Below are positions 7,026 to 11,835 of a DNA stretch of 11,835 nt, piece by piece. Where the stretch lies: assembly GCA_902495525.1 (NCBI GenBank), contig CABUXL010000051.1, forward strand, positions 1 through 11,835. The letters are read 5' to 3'. The notes under the pieces are model-generated. The model was not told the origin of the DNA. It made no database searches and worked only from the letters and a program-made list of their open reading frames with translations. This stretch comes from an uncultured Collinsella sp. (GTDB taxonomy: Bacteria; Actinomycetota; Coriobacteriia; Coriobacteriales; Coriobacteriaceae). The position numbers and the translations under genes are program-made. How positions within the stretch are numbered: position 1 is the first letter of the stretch; each line of letters begins with the position of its first letter.

Positions 7026-7454
7026 GTGGTTGCGCTCGCGCTGGACATAGGGGAGACCAGGATTGGCATCGCCGTCTCGAGCCGTGATGGCAAGATGGCG
7101 ATGCCTGTCAAGGTGCTTCCGGCTGCCGAGGTCACCGGTATGGCCAAGACGTTCCGCTACCTGGTTGAGGACTATGAGCCCGACATCCTGGTAAGCGGAC
7201 GCCCCCTGACCATGGCCGGTGAGCCCGGCCCCCAGGCCGAGCGCGTTGCCGCCGTGGCGCAAAAGATTGCCGACGAGCTCGATCTTCCGCTGGAGTTTGA
7301 GGACGAACGTCTGTCTTCGCAAGAGGCCAAGCGTATCCTGCGCGAGCAGGGCCTCAACGAAAAGCAGATGAGGGGCAAGATCGACATGATTGCCGCCAGC
7401 CTGTTTTTGCAGACGTGGCTCGATCGTAAAAACGAGGAGGTTTCGCATGTCTAG
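7026..7454 (+). CDS. ruvX: Putative Holliday junction resolvase RuvX / pre-16S rRNA nuclease YqgF
   Basis: A 142-residue RNase H-fold protein of usual family length. Conserved segments are seen in order: ALDIGETRIGIAVSS at the N-terminus with the first catalytic Asp (Asp7), GRPLTMAGEPGPQAE, DERLSSQEAKRIL with the second acidic site, and KIDMIAASLFLQTWLD near the end with the third (KID). E. coli YqgF is implicated in 5' maturation of 16S rRNA; mycobacterial RuvX resolves Holliday junctions in vitro. I chose GTG at 7026 because it starts just before the first strand; no nearer ATG would keep ALDIG. The ribosome binding site is weak (AAGAAG, 7014-7019), and translation may partly follow from alaS, 17 bases upstream. 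The stop overlaps the mltG start by 8 bases. The alaS-ruvX-mltG order is widespread in Gram-positives. Confidence 0.95.
   Translation: MVALALDIGETRIGIAVSSRDGKMAMPVKVLPAAEVTGMAKTFRYLVEDYEPDILVSGRPLTMAGEPGPQAERVAAVAQKIADELDLPLEFEDERLSSQEAKRILREQGLNEKQMRGKIDMIAASLFLQTWLDRKNEEVSHV
7434..7440 (+). promoter_or_regulatory. Ribosome binding site that fixes the mltG start
   Basis: GAGGAGG, a near-perfect Shine-Dalgarno sequence inside the end of ruvX, lies 6 bases before ATG 7447. It decides for 7447 over the in-frame ATG at 7390, which would overlap ruvX by 65 bases. Confidence 0.85.
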
Positions 7455-8880
7455 CGCTTCCGATCCGCGCCAGCAGAATCGTACACGGCAGCCGGCGTCG
7501 CGCCCTGCCCAGCCTGGCCAGCGTCCGGCACAGCCGACGCAGCGCGCAGCTCAGTCTGCCGCGCGCTCGGTGCAGTCCTTCTCTCATTCGGCCCAACCTG
7601 TTCAACGGACGGGTCAGCAGCCTTCTGCTCGTTCGGTTCAGCATTCGGCTTCTCACGCGGCTCAACAGCCCACTGCTCGTACGGCCCAGCCTGCAGGCGG
7701 TACCCGCTTTAAGCAGCAGGCACCTACCCAGCGAACTCAGGTCCCTCAATCGCATTCGCATCACGCTCGCGGTTCGCATGGCGTTGCTCCGGCGACCCGC
7801 TCGAGCTACAACACGCATGCTCGTCGCGGTGCTCAAAAGAAAAGCTCCCCGGTGCCTATGATTATCGGCGTTGTGGTGGCGGTGCTCGCGCTTGCTGCGA
7901 TCGCTTTCTTTGTCGTGCCGGCCGTCAAGGGCTTCTTTGCCGGTGAGGATACGAAGGTCACGGCTGGTCAGCAGGTTACGGTGACCATTCCCGATGGTGC
8001 TTCAGGCGATACGATCGCCTCGATTCTCTCCGAGAATCATATCGTAGAAAATCCCAAGGATTACTATGCGGCGGTGAAAAAGCTCAACGCCGATATGTCG
8101 CTCAAGCCCGGTGATTATTCGTTCACCACACTCATGGATGCGACCAAGGTTGTTCAGCAGCTCATGGAAGGCCCCAACGCGGGCTCCAGTGCGCTGACTA
8201 TCCCTGAGGGCCTGACGGTCGATCAAGTCGCCGACCGTGTGGCCCAGGCCTACGACAGCATCTCTAAGGAAGACTTCCTCAACCAGGCCAAGGCCTCCAA
8301 CTACGTGGACGACTATAGCTTCCTTAAGGGCGCCGCCAACGATTCGCTCGAGGGTTTCTTGTTCCCCAAGACCTATTCGTTGGGTGATTTGCCGACGGCC
8401 GATGGCGTGATTCGCGCTATGCTCGATCAGTTTAAGACCGAGTACAAGTCGCTTGACTTTGCGAGCTGCGAAGCCAAGATCAAGGAACGCTACGGTGTGG
8501 AGATGTCCGACTACGACATCGTCAACTTGGCCTCTATCGTTGAGCGCGAGGGCCTCAACGCCGATCAACGTGCGCACGTGGCCTCGGTCTTCTACAACCG
8601 TCTTGCCGGCAAGCTCGATGGTCTGCGCTATCTCAACAGCGATGCGACCATGATGTATGTCACCGGTGGCGAGGTTACCGCCGACGACCTGCAGAGCGAT
8701 AGTCCGTATAACACCTATAAGCACGAGGGCCTGCCGCCCACGCCCATCTGCTCTCCGTCGCTCGAGGCACTCAAGGCCACGCTTGAGCCGACCGACTCCG
8801 ATGACCTGTATTTCTACATTACGCAGGACGAGGAGTACTTCTCGCAAACCTACGAAGAGCATCAACAGTCTTGGAATTAG
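7447..8880 (+). CDS. mltG: Endolytic murein transglycosylase MltG (YceG-like)
   Basis: A 477-residue single-pass membrane enzyme that cleaves nascent peptidoglycan strands and is thought to set glycan length and release new chains. Residues 1-133 are a cytoplasmic low-complexity tail very rich in Gln, Ala, Ser, Pro, Thr, Arg and His. KK at 131-132 precedes the transmembrane helix, about residues 136-160. A LysM-like part (about 175-240) leads to the YceG catalytic domain, with LEGFLFPKTY (301-310), LASIVEREG (361-369) carrying the conserved Glu366 expected to be catalytic, FYNRL, LNSDATMMY, and YNTYKHEGLPPTPICSPS (421-438). All family landmarks are present, so the enzyme should be active. The tail is much longer than in E. 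coli MltG, but disordered tails occur in Gram-positive members. The gene overlaps ruvX by 8 bases, and the YqeG-type gene starts 1 base after its stop. Confidence 0.96.
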   Translation: MSSASDPRQQNRTRQPASRPAQPGQRPAQPTQRAAQSAARSVQSFSHSAQPVQRTGQQPSARSVQHSASHAAQQPTARTAQPAGGTRFKQQAPTQRTQVPQSHSHHARGSHGVAPATRSSYNTHARRGAQKKSSPVPMIIGVVVAVLALAAIAFFVVPAVKGFFAGEDTKVTAGQQVTVTIPDGASGDTIASILSENHIVENPKDYYAAVKKLNADMSLKPGDYSFTTLMDATKVVQQLMEGPNAGSSALTIPEGLTVDQVADRVAQAYDSISKEDFLNQAKASNYVDDYSFLKGAANDSLEGFLFPKTYSLGDLPTADGVIRAMLDQFKTEYKSLDFASCEAKIKERYGVEMSDYDIVNLASIVEREGLNADQRAHVASVFYNRLAGKLDGLRYLNSDATMMYVTGGEVTADDLQSDSPYNTYKHEGLPPTPICSPSLEALKATLEPTDSDDLYFYITQDEEYFSQTYEEHQQSWN

Positions 8881-8881
8881 C

Positions 8882-9379
8882 ATGAGGATTTTTAGCCCCA
8901 AACGTTACGTTGCCTCGGTCGATCGCATCGACCTTGATACCCTTTGGGCCGACGGCAAACGCGCCATTCTGCTCGATCGCGATAACACCCTGGTGCCGCG
9001 CGACACCGAGCAGGTTCCCGCCGCGGTTTCCGCTTGGCTCGATACCGCCCGCGCCAAAGGCTTTAAGCTGTGCATGGTGTCCAACAACTGGCATCGCGAC
9101 CAGGTCATGGCATCAGCACGCGAGCTGGGACTCGAGGCCATCAGCCATGCCATGAAGCCGGCGCCGTTTGCCCTCAAGGCGGGTCTTAAGCGCCTCGGCG
9201 CCACGGCTGACGAGGCGGTGCTGATCGGTGATCAGCTCTACACGGACGTGTGGAGCGGCAACTTCGCCGGCGTCGATACCATCCTGGTAAAGCCGCAGGC
9301 GACGCAGGACCTGTGGTATACGCAGATCTTCCGTATCTTTGAGCGCCGGGCCCTGCGCGACCTTCCTTGCGAGGAATAG
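8882..9379 (+). CDS. YqeG-family HAD (subfamily IIIA) phosphatase
   Basis: A 165-residue protein of typical YqeG length. All four HAD motifs are visible: motif I LLDRDNTLV with nucleophile Asp32 and acid Asp34, motif II MVSNNW (Ser67), motif III Lys92 in MKPAPFALKAGL, and motif IV IGDQLYTDVWSGN with Asp117 and Asp122. The segment ATQDLWYTQIFRIFER near the end also fits the family. YqeG is related to plant and yeast phosphatidylglycerophosphate phosphatases, so a lipid phosphate or a small phosphoester is a plausible substrate; the substrate is not established here. The start ATG lies 1 base after the mltG stop, and no strong Shine-Dalgarno is seen, so translation is probably coupled. In B. 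subtilis yqeG is near aroE (aroD). Here it takes the place between mltG and aroK where actinobacteria usually keep aroE and aroC. Confidence 0.9.
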   Translation: MRIFSPKRYVASVDRIDLDTLWADGKRAILLDRDNTLVPRDTEQVPAAVSAWLDTARAKGFKLCMVSNNWHRDQVMASARELGLEAISHAMKPAPFALKAGLKRLGATADEAVLIGDQLYTDVWSGNFAGVDTILVKPQATQDLWYTQIFRIFERRALRDLPCEE

Positions 9380-9387
9380 GTCTCGTC

Positions 9388-9921
9388 ATGTCCCAGCACA
9401 TCAAACACGGCTGCGACCATATCTTCTTTATCGGCTTTTTGGGCGCGGGCAAGTCGACGCTTGCGCGCAACGTGGGCACCATGTTCAAGCGGCGTTTTAT
9501 CGATACCGACCGTCTGGTCGTGCGGCGTTGCGGCAAGTCGGTAACCGAGATTTTTGAGACCGAGGGCGAGGATCGTTTTCGCGAGCTCGAGACCTCGGCG
9601 CTCCGTTCGCTCCAAAGCGAGCGCAGCCTGTTGGTTTCGTGCGGGGGCGGTATCGTCGAAACGCCGGTGAATATTGAACTGATGCACGAAATGGGTACGT
9701 GCGTGTACCTCGAGGGCGACTTCGAGGATTCGATTCGACAGATTCGTCGGTCCGACACGCGCCCCGATTTCCGTTCGCCCGAGCATGCTGCGCGCCTGTT
9801 TGAGCATCGCCGTCCGCTGTATCGCCAGGCCGCCGACCTTACCCTTGATATTCGCAACAAGTCCTTCGAGGACGTTTCCTACCTTTGTGCCGAGATGCTT
9901 TTGGAGCGTGGGCTGCTATGA
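9388..9921 (+). CDS. aroK: Shikimate kinase
   Basis: A 177-residue P-loop kinase of normal length that phosphorylates shikimate to shikimate-3-phosphate in chorismate synthesis. Walker A is GFLGAGKST (16-24, Lys22). The substrate-binding residues are in place: Asp39/Asp41 in DTD, Arg65 in DRFRELE, GGG (86-88), lid Arg125 in DTRPDF, and Arg142 in RRPLYRQAADLTLD. The usual Ile-Glu after DTD is Val-Val (44-45), a mild difference. I chose ATG 9388 because AGGAATAGG (9372-9380) precedes it; a TTG at 9367 would add seven residues overlapping the upstream gene. The stop overlaps the AroB-like start by 4 bases. By its motifs the enzyme looks active, which contrasts with its neighbour. If the pathway is incomplete in this organism, it may use imported shikimate or another substrate. 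Confidence 0.95.
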   Translation: MSQHIKHGCDHIFFIGFLGAGKSTLARNVGTMFKRRFIDTDRLVVRRCGKSVTEIFETEGEDRFRELETSALRSLQSERSLLVSCGGGIVETPVNIELMHEMGTCVYLEGDFEDSIRQIRRSDTRPDFRSPEHAARLFEHRRPLYRQAADLTLDIRNKSFEDVSYLCAEMLLERGLL

Positions 9922-11027
9922 TTCGCCGTCAACTGATCAATTTCCAAAACCGCAGCGTCGATGTCCGCGTCGGATTGGGCGCGTTCGATGAACTGTCGCG
10001 TATGTTTGCCTCGGCCGTGGGCAAGCCTAAGCGCGCGATGGTCGTTTGGAACACCGCCACATCCGAGCGTTTTGGTGAAGTCGTCGAGCATGCGCTGGTC
10101 GACGCCGGTTTTGCCGTGTCGCCGCTAGTCCTCGAGGTTTCGCCTGCTGGTGCCACGCTGGCCGATGCCGATGCGATCTTTGGCGCCCTGTCTGCCAACG
10201 GCGTTACCTGCGACGATCTGGTTGTCGCCGTTGGCGATGCCGCAACCTGCTCGGTTGTTAGCTGGTGCGCCAACCAGTGGTGTGGCCGAACCGAGTGCGC
10301 GCTGCTGCCGACGACCTTCGACGCCATGCTCACGGTCGCGACGACCATGAAGCCGCTCGTCGCCTCGCCGGCGAATGCGCTTCCCGCTATCGCGTTCCGT
10401 CCTGAGCCGGGCTTGGTCGTGTGTGACCTCGACCTTGTTCGCGAGGCGGACCCCGAGTACCTCAAGTTCGGCTATGTGGTGCTTGTTGGCACCATGCTTT
10501 CGAGCAGCAAGTCCCGCTGGAATCAGTTTACTGAGACCGTTCCCGAGTTTCTCGCGGGCGAGGAGGTCGCGCTCGTCAATGCAGTTCAATGGTCTCAGAC
10601 TGCCCGCAAGGACGTACTGATGGCCACGAACCCGAGCGCCCGCCATGCGCTCGATTTTGGCAAGACGGGGGAGCGTACCCTGCGCGCTTGCTTGGGCGAT
10701 GCTGCTTCGCAGGTTCCTGCCTACCAGCTGTTGTCCGAGGGCATCCGCTTTGAGGCGCGCCTAGCACATGATGCCTGCGACTTCGATATCGATTACGTCT
10801 TTGAGGTCGATGACTGCCTAGAGGACTTTGGTATCGAGGAACTTGCCCTCGATCTGGAGCCTGCCGCATATATCGAGGAGTTCCGCAGGCAGCAGTTCGC
10901 TCGCTCGAATCGCAGCATGCTGCCGCTGCCCGCGGCACTCGGCGCCATTCGCCTAACGAGCGTTGAGGACGAGGTTCTTGAGCGCCATGCTCACGCTTAC
11001 TTGGCTTCTCGCAAAGAACTTCTCTAA
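9918..11027 (+). CDS. 3-dehydroquinate synthase-like protein (AroB fold) lacking active-site residues
   Basis: A 369-residue protein with AroB length and segment order: RSVDVRVGLGAFDEL at the start, a Rossmann-like half, PTTFDAML (131-138), and an all-helical C-terminal half. AroB converts DAHP to 3-dehydroquinate using NAD and zinc. Compared with the family pattern as I remember it, the GGGxxGD loop is GDAATCS (106-112), the Asp after PTT is Thr139, the zinc Glu of AEVIK is Val187, the two His of NFGHTFGHA are Lys249 and Arg253, and the His of HGEAV is Leu272. One active-site Lys (145) remains. The register holds across 32 residues without a gap, so a frameshift is not the cause. Four cysteines (111, 117, 122, 127) fill the former NAD loop. 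The gene is intact and overlaps aroK by 4 bases. I infer a non-catalytic or repurposed AroB descendant; databases may still label it aroB. Confidence 0.82.
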   Translation: MIRRQLINFQNRSVDVRVGLGAFDELSRMFASAVGKPKRAMVVWNTATSERFGEVVEHALVDAGFAVSPLVLEVSPAGATLADADAIFGALSANGVTCDDLVVAVGDAATCSVVSWCANQWCGRTECALLPTTFDAMLTVATTMKPLVASPANALPAIAFRPEPGLVVCDLDLVREADPEYLKFGYVVLVGTMLSSSKSRWNQFTETVPEFLAGEEVALVNAVQWSQTARKDVLMATNPSARHALDFGKTGERTLRACLGDAASQVPAYQLLSEGIRFEARLAHDACDFDIDYVFEVDDCLEDFGIEELALDLEPAAYIEEFRRQQFARSNRSMLPLPAALGAIRLTSVEDEVLERHAHAYLASRKELL

Positions 11028-11033
11028 GATTTA

Positions 11034-11059
11034 TTGACATCCATCGTCTTTCGTATCAT
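11034..11059 (+). promoter_or_regulatory. Candidate promoter of the aminopeptidase gene
   Basis: An exact TTGACA (11034-11039) and TATCAT (11054-11059, 5/6 match to TATAAT) lie 7 bases after the AroB-like stop. The spacer is only 14 bases, shorter than the usual 16-18, so one of the boxes may be wrong. Transcription from this -10 would start at about 11065-11067. Confidence 0.4.
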
Positions 11060-11064
11060 GTTGA

Positions 11065-11141
11065 GGGACGGGTTTCCAATCGGTTGCGGTTCGCATGCGA
11101 TTCCGACGTTCGGTTGAGACCCGTCCCGTCTTTATAGAGAC
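11065..11141 (+). other. Structured leader RNA candidate upstream of the aminopeptidase gene
   Basis: Bases 11065-11076 pair with 11116-11127 (12 pairs, one G-U), closing a 39-base internal region. Inside, TGCG (11085-11088) pairs with CGCA (11092-11095). The rest can form a three-way junction (AATCG 11078-11082 with CGATT 11098-11102; CCGA 11103-11106 with TCGG 11110-11113) or instead a longer rod (11077-11082 with 11111-11116). A second small hairpin (11128-11132 with 11137-11141) abuts it. The stem is followed by only GTCTTTAT, and the closed region is large, so an intrinsic terminator for the aro genes is possible but not typical. No known riboswitch class is recognised. Confidence 0.5.
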
Positions 11142-11146
11142 AATAA

Positions 11147-11153
11147 GAAAGGA
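11147..11153 (+). promoter_or_regulatory. Ribosome binding site of the aminopeptidase gene
   Basis: GAAAGGA lies 6 bases before ATG 11160, outside the leader stems, so it should be accessible in the drawn folds. Confidence 0.6.
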
Positions 11154-11159
11154 ATCTGC

Positions 11160-11835
11160 ATGTCTGAGTTTGCTGCCGGTCCTGCCGGTCGTATCGAACG
11201 TGTCCGTGCCCTGATGGTCGAGCGCGGCTACGACGCTATCGTGGTACGCGACGAGGCCAATCTTCGTTGGCTCACGGGCGTGAAGGGCGTCTTCGACTAC
11301 ACCTTCGAGTTCCCGCACGCGGCGTTTATTACGGCTGACCAGTGCCTGTTCCATACCGACTCGCGCTACCTCAACAGCTTTGAGGAGAACACGCCCGCCG
11401 GCAGCCCTTGGGTCTATGACATGGACGAGGGCACCATCCCCGGTTGGGTCGCCGGCAAGATCGCAGCCAACAAGTGCCGCGTCTGCGCTGTCGAGGACGA
11501 TATGCAGATCAACTTCTACCAGGGCATTCAGCGTGGTCTGGAGGATCGTTCCGTCGCCTGCATGTTGCCGCTGATGCATGACGACATCCGCAAGATGCGC
11601 GCCATCAAGGATGCCGAGGAGATCGAGCTCATGCGCCATGCACAGTCGATCACTGACGCCGCCTTCCAGCACATGCTCGGCTTTATTAAGCCCGGTATGA
11701 CCGAGAAGCAGGTTCGCAACGAGCTCGAGAACTTTATGTTCGCCAACGGCGCTGACAGCCTTGCCTTCGGCTCCATCGTAGCGAGCGGTCCCAACACCGC
11801 CAACCCGCATGCCGTGCCGAGCGACCGCGTGATCA
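11160..11835 (+). CDS. Xaa-Pro aminopeptidase (M24B peptidase family), 3'-truncated
   Basis: The frame opens at ATG 11160 and runs open to the window edge, giving 225 residues without a stop. Residues 1-130 fit the creatinase N-terminal domain (RIERVRALMVERGYDAIVV, NLRWLTG, HTDSRY). From about residue 140 the pita-bread catalytic domain begins, with RKMRAIKDAEEIELMRHAQ, IKPGMTEKQVRNELE and the strongly conserved FGSIVASGPNTANPHAVPSDRV, where His217 corresponds to the conserved active-site His of aminopeptidase P. The metal ligands (two Asp, one His, two Glu) lie beyond the window. These cytoplasmic metalloenzymes remove N-terminal residues before proline or cleave Xaa-Pro dipeptides; which of the two applies here (PepP or PepQ) cannot be settled from this part. 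In actinobacteria and firmicutes the next gene is usually efp. It has its own leader with a promoter-like pair and a stem structure. Confidence 0.93.
   Translation, partial: MSEFAAGPAGRIERVRALMVERGYDAIVVRDEANLRWLTGVKGVFDYTFEFPHAAFITADQCLFHTDSRYLNSFEENTPAGSPWVYDMDEGTIPGWVAGKIAANKCRVCAVEDDMQINFYQGIQRGLEDRSVACMLPLMHDDIRKMRAIKDAEEIELMRHAQSITDAAFQHMLGFIKPGMTEKQVRNELENFMFANGADSLAFGSIVASGPNTANPHAVPSDRVI

Noticed and set aside
9885..9917. Upstream in-frame ATG for the AroB-like gene
   Set aside because: It would add 11 non-conserved residues within aroK. ATG 9918 gives the usual 4-base overlap and starts just before the conserved N-terminal strand.
11091..11100. Perfect 10-base palindrome TCGCATGCGA as an operator
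   Set aside because: It lies inside the structured leader, where its bases also take part in the proposed stems. A lone 10-base palindrome is weak evidence for a protein site.
11031..11810. 259-codon open frame on the - strand at the window end
   Set aside because: It is antisense to the aminopeptidase, whose + strand frame shows conserved M24 motifs. The antisense product resembles nothing known to me.

Overview
The window looks like a chromosomal housekeeping segment of a GC-rich Gram-positive of the Actinomycetota, most likely a gut member of the class Coriobacteriia (Collinsella or a relative). The basis is the strong G/C third-position bias, the protein sequences, and a gene order close to that of actinobacteria (in M. 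tuberculosis: rarA, alaS, ruvX, mltG, aroE, aroC, aroK, aroB, pepQ, efp). Every gene supported here lies on the + strand. I see no mobile element, CRISPR array, tRNA or rRNA.

Layout. (1) 1-939: the 3' part of rarA, a replication-linked recombination ATPase. (2) 1040-4199: four genes with 8-nt overlap, 1-nt gap and 4-nt overlap. They encode a DUF948-type membrane-anchored coiled-coil protein, a small RsbW-like protein, a SigB/F/G-type alternative sigma factor and an AI-2E-family membrane protein. A clear intrinsic terminator ends this unit at 4251-4278. (3) 4351-8880: alaS, ruvX and mltG (alanyl-tRNA synthetase, the YqgF/RuvX RNase H-fold protein and the endolytic murein transglycosylase), in the order common in Gram-positives. 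(4) 8882-11027: a YqeG-type HAD phosphatase, shikimate kinase aroK, and an AroB-fold protein, packed end to end behind mltG. (5) 11028-11159: an intergenic leader with a promoter-like pair and a long stem structure. (6) 11160-end: the 5' part of an M24-family Xaa-Pro aminopeptidase gene, cut by the window edge.

Three things stand out. The AroB-like protein keeps the 3-dehydroquinate synthase scaffold almost without gaps, but has lost all three zinc ligands and most of the NAD and substrate residues. It looks like a pseudoenzyme in what appears to be a shrunken aro cluster: aroE, aroC and aroQ/aroD are absent, while AroK keeps its motifs. The RsbW-like protein has lost the ATP/Mg-binding N-box Asn and the glycine boxes, yet is translationally coupled to its sigma factor and to a membrane coiled-coil protein. 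No RsbV-type anti-anti-sigma gene is present in the window. Finally, the aminopeptidase leader can form a 12-bp closing stem that starts at about the predicted transcription start.
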